From contig NZ_JAGIPR010000013.1 in assembly GCF_017877355.1 (NCBI RefSeq), positions 1-64,000 of the forward strand: a stretch of 64,000 bases of DNA, written 5' to 3'. The DNA comes from Chryseobacterium jejuense (GTDB taxonomy: Bacteria > Bacteroidota > Bacteroidia > Flavobacteriales > Weeksellaceae). The stretch's first letter is position 1. Each line of letters begins with the position of its first letter. Both the position numbers and the translations under genes were made by a program. A model generated the notes under the pieces. It worked only from the letters and a program-made list of their open reading frames with translations. It was not told the DNA's origin and did not search any database. This document shows, one piece after another, positions 44,522 through 52,294 of this stretch.

Positions 44522-45121
44522 TTAAGCTTCCAGGATTACTTTTTCAGCTTTCAATCTTGATTTTGGATTGAATTTAGGCTGATTAGCATCTGTGTCCAGC
44601 TTTTCTCCAATTGCAACTGCGAAAAGTGTTTCATATTTATCATTTTTCAGAATCTCATCATAGAGTTCCGGTTCTATTCCTTCCATAGGTGTGGAGTCAA
44701 TTTCCATGTCTGCACAAGCGGAAAGGAACACTCCTAATGATAAATAAACCTGATGTCCCAACCAGGATTTAACAAAAGCATCTCCTTTAGGTTTTACTCT
44801 GGTTCTATAATAGTTCACAGAACCTTCAGGCAGATTTTCTTCAATTTGTTTTTCAAAATCTTCAGGGTTTTTAATCACCTGGAAAATAATCAGATGGCTA
44901 CAGTCGATTACTTTTTCCTTATTGATGAAAGAAACTTCTGCCAATTGTGATTTCATTTCACCACGATTGATAAAGATAAAATTCCATGGCTGGCTGTTGA
45001 TGGAGGAAGGGCTCAGGTTTAGAATATCTTTCAGCTGAGAAATCTGTTCTTCGCTAATATTGCCTTGTGGGTTATACTTTTTTACAGTATACCTTGTTTT
45101 CATTTTGTTTAAAAAGTTCAT
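44522..45121 (-). CDS. Nitroreductase-family NAD(P)H oxidoreductase
   Basis: The 199-residue FMN-dependent nitroreductase is NfsB-like: MKTRYTVKKYNPQGNISEEQISQL, LNLSPSSINSQPWNFIFI (FMN phosphate and ring contacts) and the C-terminal ALFAVAIGEK-type strand (YETLFAVAIGEKLD). Such enzymes reduce nitroaromatics and quinones. The start could be 45121 (MNFLNK) or 45103 (MKTRY). It is divergent from an HxlR regulator, with shared sequence motifs in the 84-base gap, so control by that regulator is likely. Confidence 0.9.
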   Translation of the reverse strand: MNFLNKMKTRYTVKKYNPQGNISEEQISQLKDILNLSPSSINSQPWNFIFINRGEMKSQLAEVSFINKEKVIDCSHLIIFQVIKNPEDFEKQIEENLPEGSVNYYRTRVKPKGDAFVKSWLGHQVYLSLGVFLSACADMEIDSTPMEGIEPELYDEILKNDKYETLFAVAIGEKLDTDANQPKFNPKSRLKAEKVILEA

Positions 45122-45127
45122 AATTTT

Positions 45128-45208
45128 ATACTATCATTTTTATAGTTACAAAATTAATTTAAGTTTATTAACTTTGCAATAACGGTTAAAAAGGATAGTA
45201 TAAAAATG
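45128..45208. promoter_or_regulatory. Candidate HxlR operator pair and hxlR -7 box
   Basis: TACTATC next to CATTTTTATA occurs twice in opposite orientation: at 45129-45144 (plus strand) and at 45193-45208 (minus strand reads CATTTTTATACTATCC). The first contains the dyad ACTAT/ATAGT and abuts the nitroreductase start; the second covers the hxlR start codon. TAACTTTG at 45169-45176 is the hxlR -7 box. Confidence 0.6.
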
Positions 45209-45553
45209 TATATAATAGATAACAAATCTTACCCTTGCTGTACAAGTGTAACGATGAGATTTATAGGGGGAAAATGGAAAGCTGTAATTTTACATCACCT
45301 TATAGGCGGAGCGAAACGATACAATGAGTTAAGGAAAGTAATACCTACCATTACAGAAAGAACATTAAGTCTTCAGCTCAAACAGTTGGAGGAAGATAAT
45401 ATCATTGACAGAAAAGTATATACAGAAAAACCACCTTTGATGGTAGAATATACTTTAACAGATTTCGGAAAGACATTGCTGCCTGTTCTGGAAGCCATTA
45501 CCCAGTGGGGAATTGCTGCTCCTGATAATTCAAAAAAAATAACCAAGAACTAA
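45206..45553 (+). CDS. HxlR-family transcriptional regulator
   Basis: The 115-residue winged-helix regulator has CCTSVTMRFIGGKWKAVILHHL at the start, with the conserved Cys near residue 12, then RYNELRKVIPTITERTLSLQLKQLEEDNIIDRK, the recognition region. HxlR proteins often sense aldehydes or quinones through that Cys and regulate a divergent reductase. This fits the nitroreductase next door. Its end overlaps the end of the convergent rsmD by 4 bases. Confidence 0.9.
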   Translation: MYIIDNKSYPCCTSVTMRFIGGKWKAVILHHLIGGAKRYNELRKVIPTITERTLSLQLKQLEEDNIIDRKVYTEKPPLMVEYTLTDFGKTLLPVLEAITQWGIAAPDNSKKITKN

Positions 45554-46122
45554 AGTTCCTGATTATCTTCTTTATTCGGATCAAAAAAACTGAAACTCAC
45601 GTTTCCGTATTTTCTGGTGTCTACTAAATTAGGGTGTTCCAGCTTCATACGGCTTTGATGCTCTACGATAAGAACTCCGTTTTCTTTCAGGAACTTATTA
45701 TTCAAAACTAAAGAAATTAATTCGTAATATTTTTTCTCTTCCATTTCAAAAGGAGCATCAGAAAAAACAATTTCGAAAGACTTTTTGTTTCTGAATTTTT
45801 TCAGCCAGTCGAATACATCTCCTCTCTGTACATTGATCTGAAGAGCCATATCAAGTTCAGAGGCTGTAGTATTGATGAATGCCGTGTGCTTTGGATTCAT
45901 CTCTACAGAAGTTACATCCTGGCATCCTCTGGAAGCAAACTCAAATGAAATAGAACCAATTCCTGCGAAAAGATCCAATACAGAAATCGACTGCATATCG
46001 TATTTATTTTCCAAAATACTGAATAAGGCTTCTTTCGCAAAATCTGTGGTTGGTCTTACATCAAAGTTTTTGGGAGCGGCAATTTTTTTGGCTTTCCACT
46101 TGCCTGATATTATTCTGAACAT
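45550..46122 (-). CDS. rsmD: RsmD-family 16S rRNA (guanine-N2) methyltransferase
   Basis: The 190-residue protein has MFRIISGKWKAKKIAAP, VRPTTDFAKEALFSIL, VLDLFAGIGSISFEFASRGC (SAM site) and VTSVEMNPKHTAFI, all typical of RsmD, which methylates G966 of 16S rRNA. The catalytic motif, usually DPPY or DPPF, reads DAPF here (FSDAPFEMEE), a single Pro-to-Ala change. The stop overlaps the convergent hxlR stop by 4 bases. The upstream gene is DUF3822, a frequent neighbour of rsmD in Bacteroidota. Confidence 0.88.
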   Translation of the reverse strand: MFRIISGKWKAKKIAAPKNFDVRPTTDFAKEALFSILENKYDMQSISVLDLFAGIGSISFEFASRGCQDVTSVEMNPKHTAFINTTASELDMALQINVQRGDVFDWLKKFRNKKSFEIVFSDAPFEMEEKKYYELISLVLNNKFLKENGVLIVEHQSRMKLEHPNLVDTRKYGNVSFSFFDPNKEDNQEL

Positions 46123-46205
46123 GTTGTATTAGGGTTTATGTAATAGATTATAGATGGCAGGTGATGATATTTGGGTTTTGCTCCCTTTTACCTGCGGACT
46201 GTAAC

Positions 46206-46922
46206 CTAATTAAGTATAAAATTCTTATTAGGAATATTGTCAAAAACGATCTTCAGGTTTTTTACAAACTTCTGAAGCTCGGAAATAAACGTTTCATTCT
46301 CTGTCGTTTCACCATAAGCATAAAAGGTGGTTTCATTGATTCCAAAACCTATTTTGCTTAACGTGAACATGACGAAATAAAGGAAATCAACTTCAGAATT
46401 TACATCCAGGTTGTTATAAAGGATGATCTTCTTATTATCAATGGCAAAAAATTCACACTGATTGTGATAAAGGTTGATATGAATCTCTTTATTATTTTTA
46501 TTGTGGATAGAGCTTAAAAACTTTTCCCCTGAAAAATTAAAATGTACCGGTATGGCCAGTTCTTTTATTTTCTTGTAGTAATTCTTTGGAAAAGTATAAT
46601 AAAACTGAATGTTGAATTTTTTATTGATGGATAGCATCAACTCTTCTTTCTCTCTATCAGCAGGCGCATTGAATGAGATTAGGTCAAATCCCGAATCGTG
46701 GTCAGAAAAACCTTCCGGCATCAATGTAAAATGATTCAGAGCGGAAATTACCTGGATTTCATCAAAACGCTGTTTGATAAGAACCTCATCCAGCTTTTCC
46801 TCAATGAGGTTAGCGGGTGTTTCTTCAGTAACAAAATAAGACTTTTCCTCCAGAATGTTTTTGTTTTTCACAATCTGGTAGATCAATCCGTCTTTGGTAA
46901 AAAGTAAATTAAGTACGTTCAT
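46206..46922 (-). CDS. DUF3822-family protein
   Basis: The 238-residue protein is found almost only in Bacteroidota: LLFTKDGLIYQIVKNKNILE, INLYHNQCEFFAIDNKKIILYNNL and EVDFLYFVMFTLSKIGF. Its repeated beta strands and a Leu/Phe-rich middle suggest an actin-like (ASKHA) fold, in my reading. No function is known. It precedes rsmD with an 83-base gap and follows the Smr gene with 18 bases, so the three may be one operon. Confidence 0.85.
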   Translation of the reverse strand: MNVLNLLFTKDGLIYQIVKNKNILEEKSYFVTEETPANLIEEKLDEVLIKQRFDEIQVISALNHFTLMPEGFSDHDSGFDLISFNAPADREKEELMLSINKKFNIQFYYTFPKNYYKKIKELAIPVHFNFSGEKFLSSIHNKNNKEIHINLYHNQCEFFAIDNKKIILYNNLDVNSEVDFLYFVMFTLSKIGFGINETTFYAYGETTENETFISELQKFVKNLKIVFDNIPNKNFILN

Positions 46923-46940
46923 ATTTCAATTCCTGCAAAT

Positions 46941-47435
46941 TTAGTGAAATTCTACCATTACCGCACCCGATTGATGGTGAAGTATTTCCTTATTATAAAA
47001 ATCGATACCAACCTGGCTTTCCAAAACATCCCGAACCATGCACTGTAAGGTTCCATCACCAATTCCGTGGACAATCTCCAGCCTTTTTAAATTGTTCTTT
47101 CTGCAAAACTCAATAACTTCAATCAGTTTTTCCTTTTGGATAAACAGTCTTTCAAAGCTATCATAGTCATTGGGATTCTTTACCAAATTATGAAAATGCA
47201 GGTCTAAAACCAAATGATTTTTCTGATGCTTTTTAGAAATGACCTTTTTAGGCTCTGCTTTTTTTACTACACGGATATTTTCATAAAGATCAGCATTCTT
47301 AGGAACCAGTTTTTCTTTAGGATATTGATGGGTAAAGCCATATTCATCTTTAAAAACCACAATATTCCCCTTTACGGAAGTGACGACTCCGCTTAAATCT
47401 TCATCCACTACAGAAACTGTATCTCCAATTTTCAT
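46941..47435 (-). CDS. Smr-domain protein
   Basis: The 164-residue protein has an N-terminal beta-barrel-like region (IGDTVSVVDEDLSGVVTSVKGN), a basic linker, and a C-terminal Smr domain with DLHFHNL (about 80-86) and HGIGDGTLQCMVRDVL (about 124-139). Smr domains occur at the end of MutS2 and as stand-alone nucleases acting on RNA or branched DNA. It lacks the MutS ATPase, so it is a small Smr protein. Confidence 0.88.
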   Translation of the reverse strand: MKIGDTVSVVDEDLSGVVTSVKGNIVVFKDEYGFTHQYPKEKLVPKNADLYENIRVVKKAEPKKVISKKHQKNHLVLDLHFHNLVKNPNDYDSFERLFIQKEKLIEVIEFCRKNNLKRLEIVHGIGDGTLQCMVRDVLESQVGIDFYNKEILHHQSGAVMVEFH

Positions 47436-47450
47436 TTTCTTATTGTATTT

Positions 47451-47483
47451 AACCTTGACAGGTTTTTAAAACCTGTCAAGGTT
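47451..47483 (-). repeat. Perfect inverted repeat (AACCTTGACAGGTTT)
   Basis: The two 15-base arms are perfectly complementary around TTA. A relative, AACCTAACAGGTTT/AAACCTGTTAGGTT, lies at 60386-60417. It may act as a terminator for the phosphodiesterase gene, but the shared sequence suggests a mobile palindromic element. Confidence 0.65.
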
Positions 47484-47489
47484 TCTTCC

Positions 47490-47987
47490 TTATACTCTTG
47501 AACCCAATTCAATCACCTCCAGATCCTTTATCTCTTCACCATCCACTACAAAACGCATCATTGTTCTCACTTTGTGCCAGCCTTGTTTTCCACAAGCACC
47601 CGGATTCAGGTGTAAAAGACTATTCTTTTCGTCGTACATGGCTTTTAAAATGTGAGAGTGCCCTGAAATAAATAATTTAGGTGCTTTTTCAGTGATCTCT
47701 TTTTTGGTTAATGGAGTATATTTTCCGGGATATCCACCGATATGAATCATTAAAACTTCAAGCTTTTCACAGAAAAAACGATTGACTTCCGGAAATTCAG
47801 ACTGTATTTTTGAGTTATCTATATTTCCGTAAACGCCTTTTAATGGCTTTATTTTTTCGAGTTGTTCAATAACGTCCATGCTTCCAAAATCTCCACAATG
47901 CCAGATTTCATCTGCCTGAGCTGCATATTCCAGTATTCTGTCATCTATATAAGAATGAGAATCGGAGAGAAGTAGTATTTTTGTCAT
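47490..47987 (-). CDS. YfcE/MJ0936-like metallophosphoesterase
   Basis: The 165-residue phosphoesterase has the metal-binding blocks LLSDSHSYID (Asp8, His10), IWHCGDFGS, VYGNID, MIHIGGYPG and ISGHSHILK. This small single-domain type hydrolyses phosphodiesters, probably of nucleotides. It overlaps the stop of the upstream secreted-protein gene by one base and lies before the repeat at 47451. Confidence 0.92.
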   Translation of the reverse strand: MTKILLLSDSHSYIDDRILEYAAQADEIWHCGDFGSMDVIEQLEKIKPLKGVYGNIDNSKIQSEFPEVNRFFCEKLEVLMIHIGGYPGKYTPLTKKEITEKAPKLFISGHSHILKAMYDEKNSLLHLNPGACGKQGWHKVRTMMRFVVDGEEIKDLEVIELGSRV

Positions 47988-48436
47988 TATCTAAGGGTTC
48001 TTTGGGTAATATTCTCATCGTATTTTTCTTTAAATATGGCTACCCGTTCAGAATTTAATTCACCATCCTGATTGATAACTCTTTCTTTAAGCAGCCATCT
48101 TACCAGCTTTTCCATTCCTTTTTTAGAATTCATAAAATTGGCAATTTTTGCGAGGTCAGTAGACTCTACCTTGGTCTTTTCTGTTAAAAAGTTCAGGATA
48201 AAGTAATCGTCACTTACATATCTTGGCGTTTCATTATCCATGTATTTGTACATCAATACTTCTTCGTCATCTTTCATCGAGAAGAATGAATATTGCGTTA
48301 CATTAATCTTTTCTGTTTTTAGAATTTGTTTTCCATTCAGAAGAACCTTATCATCCTTAATGCTTACATCTTGTGAAAAATATAAATTACAGCTCACCAT
48401 CAGTATAAAGAAAGCGAATAATCTGTTTATTGCCAT
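47987..48436 (-). CDS. Small secreted protein of unknown function
   Basis: The 149-residue protein has a signal peptide (MAINRLFAFFILMVSCNLYFSQ). The start at 48436 is chosen over a longer frame to 48481 because a consensus -7 box lies between them. The mature part is charged: SIKDDKVLLNGKQILKTEK, DYFILNFLTEKTKVESTDL and LVRWLLKERVINQDGELNSER. I do not recognise a family. It is likely periplasmic and sits in an operon with the phosphodiesterase. Confidence 0.7.
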   Translation of the reverse strand: MAINRLFAFFILMVSCNLYFSQDVSIKDDKVLLNGKQILKTEKINVTQYSFFSMKDDEEVLMYKYMDNETPRYVSDDYFILNFLTEKTKVESTDLAKIANFMNSKKGMEKLVRWLLKERVINQDGELNSERVAIFKEKYDENITQRTLR

Positions 48437-48454
48437 TTTTAATGTTTTAGATTG

Positions 48455-48462
48455 CAAATATA
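48455..48462 (-). promoter_or_regulatory. -7 promoter box deciding the start at 48436
   Basis: The minus strand reads TATATTTG, 18 bases before the ATG. Confidence 0.55.
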
Positions 48463-48524
48463 AAGAAGCTTTGATAAACATGACTTCGGTCGAATTTTAT
48501 CATTTCTGTAAAGCCCATTGTGAG

Positions 48525-48989
48525 TTAATAAGAAATATTCTTGGTCTTTCGTATAGAATCAAGCTTCTTTTCAATGTCAGCACTGAAGACTTTTCTTAAT
48601 TTCAGCCCACTTTCAGTAAGCCTTGATATCACAAAGGTCCCGTCCATACTGTTATTTGAAGAAAATACAATGGCAATAGTAGTATCTGAAACCTTTTTCC
48701 AGTTTCCAATATATCGTTCCAACTTTGAAGCTTTTCCAGGAAAATCTTCCTTAGCATCATAACCATTGGCTGATTTACTTAAATTTCCAATGATTTTTCC
48801 GTTTTTACTGAACTTTAAACCAGGAGTTTTGGCATTAAAAATATTCTGTTTTTCGTAAGTGTAGACATAATTATCCAGCTTAGTCAGTTTCCATGTCTGT
48901 AAAAGAAAAGGGTCTGAGGTTTTGTCCTGGCTTTTTATAAAACCGTTTGCGAAGAATAACAACAAAAGAAAGGGGATCAACTTTTTCAT
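48525..48989 (-). CDS. Small secreted protein, possibly lipocalin-like
   Basis: The 154-residue protein has a signal peptide (MKKLIPFLLLLFFANGFIKSQ). I placed the start at 48989, since a TAATTTTG -7 box (49020-49027, minus strand) lies upstream of it but downstream of the longest start. The mature part has the look of a small beta-barrel: LLQTWKLTKLDNYVYTYEKQN, KFSKNGKIIGNLSK and WKKVSDTTIAIVFSS. A lipocalin-like fold is my guess. It is a separate unit from the 47987 gene. Confidence 0.65.
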   Translation of the reverse strand: MKKLIPFLLLLFFANGFIKSQDKTSDPFLLQTWKLTKLDNYVYTYEKQNIFNAKTPGLKFSKNGKIIGNLSKSANGYDAKEDFPGKASKLERYIGNWKKVSDTTIAIVFSSNNSMDGTFVISRLTESGLKLRKVFSADIEKKLDSIRKTKNISY

Positions 48990-49019
48990 ACTTTTAAAAT
49001 GATTACACTTAAATATCGG

Positions 49020-49027
49020 CAAAATTA
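49020..49027 (-). promoter_or_regulatory. -7 promoter box of the 48525 gene
   Basis: The minus strand reads TAATTTTG, matching TAnnTTTG, 30 bases before the ATG at 48989. It lies downstream of the alternative start at 49037. Confidence 0.5.
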
Positions 49028-49037
49028 AGCTTTTCAA

Positions 49038-49320
49038 TATAAGACTGAAAGTTTTCCACTTAATATAAAATTGGCCATAGCAGCTTACAATTTCTATAAA
49101 ATATCGGATTGAGAGATTTTCTGTTTTCTGACTGATTTTTTGTTTAATTCTTAAAAGTTTTTTTCTGAAACGTTGAAAATTGATTCTTGTTACTAAAAAT
49201 GGGGATAGGGAAAATGTGTGTATTCACTTTTTGGTGGATTAATTAGCTTGTGTTTTTAATTTTAATGTGTTGTAAATCAGTATTTTAAATTGTTCATTTT
49301 CGGTATTTTAAATAATTATT
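49038..49320. other. Regulatory gap before the siderophore operon
   Basis: The roughly 280 bases are AT-rich and contain no gene. They are followed by the promoter at 49321-49349. Confidence 0.5.
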
Positions 49321-49349
49321 TTGTTTGGATGGAAATATGTATATATTTG
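49321..49349 (+). promoter_or_regulatory. Promoter of the siderophore operon
   Basis: TTG (49321-49323), 18 bases, then TATATTTG (49342-49349) match the Bacteroidota consensus. The first ATG is 33 bases downstream. TTTAATCTAAAC (49361-49372) in the short leader resembles half of a Fur-type ATCTAAA site; the other half is poor, so Fur control is only a suggestion. Confidence 0.7.
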
Positions 49350-49382
49350 TCTTAATTTTATTTAATCTAAACAAAAATAATA

Positions 49383-50975
49383 ATGAGTGTCGGTTTATAC
49401 TTATTGGAGAGCAAAAACTGGTATTATTTTGACCTTATACCAAAGTTTGATGAAGAGTTGTCAACGTTCATGAACAGTTGTTCTGAAAGTAAATTCATCC
49501 GAATTAATATTACAGGTAAAGAATCTTATTTAATTGTTCCTGTAAAGCATTTTTCTACTACCGGAGTTCATCATATAGGCGAAGAGGTAGGGTATAGAGA
49601 AAAGAAAATGGGCGAAGTCGTGAAGATTAGTGCTGAAGAAGCGTATCGATTTATTACTTCTCTTGTTTATGGTGGAAATACAACCGTAGAAAATCCGGAA
49701 GAGGCCTATATCAAATATTTTTCTGAAGAATTTGATGAGTATTTTGACAAAGGGCATAAAATGGTAGAAAGTATCAATTCTTTTAAAGCGGGAACGATTT
49801 TTAAGTTTTTCGGATACGAAAATGAAAATCTATTGGAATTTATTTCGAAGAATATTGCATTAGAGTCAAATTATGATAAGAAGGCTGCTATTATCCAATG
49901 GTTTTCGGAATATACCCATTCATTGTTGAAAACAGCAGTAGGAAAGTATATTGAAGAAGGAGTCATCTATAACAGCAATATTGAGCATACATTTATCAAT
50001 CAAAGTGCAGATAAAGTAAATGTTAGTTTTGATGAATATATTTCTGACGCATCTGCTATCAGAACTGAAAAGGCTGAAAGTTTTATAAGAACCCATGTGG
50101 TTTATTACAACCTTTATCCGGTGCTAAGGCATTTGGCATATTTAGGTTCTGTTGAGGAGGAGCTTCTTTATCAGATTGTAGATACTGAAATTGATTCTTT
50201 GAGAGAAGTTTATGGTGATACCATGAATTTTATTTATGAAACTATAGAGGCAAGGCTTTTCCTGAAACAGACTTACAGTGTGAATGAAGATATCTGGAAA
50301 GAGTATATCAGACAACATAATTTCCTGATTAATCCTAAACATTATTCCAAAAAACTGATAAAACCTGATTATGGGGAAATCCTGCATAAAAGATATTTCA
50401 ATAATGGGACTTTGGAAATCACCCTGAGAGCTTTTAATCCTGAAACGGATATGGAATTCCTGCATGAGTGGTCTAATATGGAGTACGCTAAAAAGTATTG
50501 GGAAATGGATGTGGACCAGCAGGAATTTGAAGAAGCCTATATCAAACACATGGGGGTAGATTATTCTCATCCTTATATCGGCCTTCTGAATGGCAATCCT
50601 ATTTTTACCCTGGAACTATACTGGGCCGTAAAAGATGAAGTGGGTAAATATTATCGATTTAATCCGGGAGATTACGGCTTTCACATGCTGATCGCTCCTG
50701 CAAAGGAAAAAATTCCAAACTTTTCAATGAACGCATTGGCCATGTGTATGGAGTACTTTTTCTCTTTCCCACAACTGACAAGAATGATAGGTGAGGCCTC
50801 TGCATCTCATAAAGGAACTCATAATCTGATTACCAAAGTAGGATGTGAATTCAACAGATCGCTGGCTCTTCCTTATAAAACATCCAATCTGACTTTCCTT
50901 GACCGTGAGAAGTTCTATGAAACGACTGAAGACATCTTCAAAAACTCGGTTCTGAAAATAAACATTACAACATAA
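49383..50975 (+). CDS. Siderophore-type N-acetyltransferase with unrecognised N-terminal region
   Basis: The 530-residue protein has two parts. The C-terminal part (about 345-520) matches the IucB/RhbD type acyltransferase: LEITLRAFNPETDMEFLHEWSN, then LNGNPIFTLELYWAVKDEVG, PGDYGFHMLIAP and MIGEASASHKGTHNLITKVG. Such enzymes acylate N-hydroxylysine or N-hydroxy-diamines, and the next gene supplies an N-hydroxylase. The N-terminal 330 residues are helical and unrecognised. Their later part (FIRTHVVYYNLYPVLRHLAY, then FIYETIEARLFLKQTYSV) has a faint look of the C-terminal region of IucA/IucC synthetases, but I see none of the ATP-binding motifs. It could be a remnant, a scaffold or a new enzyme. 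Confidence 0.8.
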   Translation: MSVGLYLLESKNWYYFDLIPKFDEELSTFMNSCSESKFIRINITGKESYLIVPVKHFSTTGVHHIGEEVGYREKKMGEVVKISAEEAYRFITSLVYGGNTTVENPEEAYIKYFSEEFDEYFDKGHKMVESINSFKAGTIFKFFGYENENLLEFISKNIALESNYDKKAAIIQWFSEYTHSLLKTAVGKYIEEGVIYNSNIEHTFINQSADKVNVSFDEYISDASAIRTEKAESFIRTHVVYYNLYPVLRHLAYLGSVEEELLYQIVDTEIDSLREVYGDTMNFIYETIEARLFLKQTYSVNEDIWKEYIRQHNFLINPKHYSKKLIKPDYGEILHKRYFNNGTLEITLRAFNPETDMEFLHEWSNMEYAKKYWEMDVDQQEFEEAYIKHMGVDYSHPYIGLLNGNPIFTLELYWAVKDEVGKYYRFNPGDYGFHMLIAPAKEKIPNFSMNALAMCMEYFFSFPQLTRMIGEASASHKGTHNLITKVGCEFNRSLALPYKTSNLTFLDREKFYETTEDIFKNSVLKINITT

Positions 50976-51001
50976 TACTTGAATACTGAAAAAGATAATT
51001 T

Positions 51002-52291
51002 ATGAAATATGATATCATTGGTATAGGAATAGGACCATTCAATCTAAGTCTTGCTGCTCTGTTGGAAGAGCATAATCTGAAAACCATTTTTTTTGATAAA
51101 GCACCAAGATTTGAATGGCACAGCGGTTTAATGATAGATAGGACAACGCTTCAGGTTCCTTTTCTTGCAGATCTTGTAACGATTGTAAATCCTAAAAGTC
51201 CTTTTACGTATATCAACTATTTAAGAGAGAAAGGTAAAATTTTCCGTTTCTGTTTTAAGGAAAGCTTTTATGTTACCAGAATGGAGTATAACCTTTACTG
51301 TAAATGGGTAGCCTCACAAATTGAAAATCTCAATTTCAGTCATACCGTTACAGAAATAGATTATAGTGAAATTCATGAATGCTACGAAGTTTCTGTTATA
51401 GATCTTATTAATTGTGAAAAGAAAGTGTATCTCACTGATAAAATTGTTTTAGGAGTAGGCTCTATTCCTAATGTTCCGAAAATAACAGAGCGTTTTTCTA
51501 AAGAACATGTTTTCCATTCTTCCGAATATTTACACAGAAAACAATACTTAAAGAAAGGCAGTACCATTACTGTATTGGGTTCCGGGCAAAGTGGAGGTGA
51601 AGTATTTTTTGATCTTCTTTCATCCAGACCGGATTTAGACTTAAAACTGAATTGGGTAACAGCTGCTGACCGATTCTTCCCAATGGAAAATTCAAAATTC
51701 ACGTATGAATTTACTTCCATGGATTATATTTCCTACTTCAACAGACTTCCATTATCAAAAAGAAGAGAAGTGATCAACAAGCAGGATATTTTGTATAAGG
51801 GGATTAATGATGAACTGATAAGCACCATTTATGATGAGCTTTATCATCAGCAGATGAAAGAAGAACAGCCACTTCCTGTAAAAATACTGACCAATAGTTT
51901 GCTGGAAGATATGGAGTATGATGAAAATTATACACTAAAGATGAGACATCTTGAAGAAGAAAAACCTTTTTCATTAAACACGGATTATCTTATTTTGGCA
52001 ACGGGCTACAGATATGAAGTTCCTCATTTTTTACAACCTATTGAGGGCCGCCTGAACAAGAGTCAAAATGATGGAACACTACTATCTTCAGAAAACTATA
52101 CCGTTGATGTGAATGATAATGAAATATTTATGCAGAACGGCTGTGTAGACTCACAGGGGATTGTCACCGCAGATTTAGGAATGGGACCTTACCGAAATGC
52201 AACCATTATCAATAAAATATTAGGTTACGAATATTACCCATTGGAAAAAAATATTGTTTTCCAACATTTCGGAGCATTAGAAACTATATAG
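51002..52291 (+). CDS. Lysine/ornithine N-monooxygenase (IucD/AlcA type)
   Basis: The 429-residue FAD- and NADPH-dependent enzyme adds a hydroxyl to a side-chain amine, the first step of hydroxamate siderophore synthesis. The FAD motif is DIIGIGIGPFNLSLAALL (residues 4-21), followed by FEWHSGLMID and LQVPFLADLVT. The NADPH motif is VLGSGQSGGEVFFDLL (about 192-207), and LILATGY lies near 332. Lysine, ornithine and diamines such as cadaverine are all used by relatives, so the substrate is open. The gene starts 26 bases after the acetyltransferase stop and ends 3 bases before the receptor gene. Confidence 0.92.
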   Translation: MKYDIIGIGIGPFNLSLAALLEEHNLKTIFFDKAPRFEWHSGLMIDRTTLQVPFLADLVTIVNPKSPFTYINYLREKGKIFRFCFKESFYVTRMEYNLYCKWVASQIENLNFSHTVTEIDYSEIHECYEVSVIDLINCEKKVYLTDKIVLGVGSIPNVPKITERFSKEHVFHSSEYLHRKQYLKKGSTITVLGSGQSGGEVFFDLLSSRPDLDLKLNWVTAADRFFPMENSKFTYEFTSMDYISYFNRLPLSKRREVINKQDILYKGINDELISTIYDELYHQQMKEEQPLPVKILTNSLLEDMEYDENYTLKMRHLEEEKPFSLNTDYLILATGYRYEVPHFLQPIEGRLNKSQNDGTLLSSENYTVDVNDNEIFMQNGCVDSQGIVTADLGMGPYRNATIINKILGYEYYPLEKNIVFQHFGALETI

Positions 52292-52294
52292 ACT

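Noticed and set aside
49351..49373. Definite Fur box before the siderophore operon
   Set aside because: Only one half (ATCTAAA) is recognisable; the other half is too poor to list as a separate feature.
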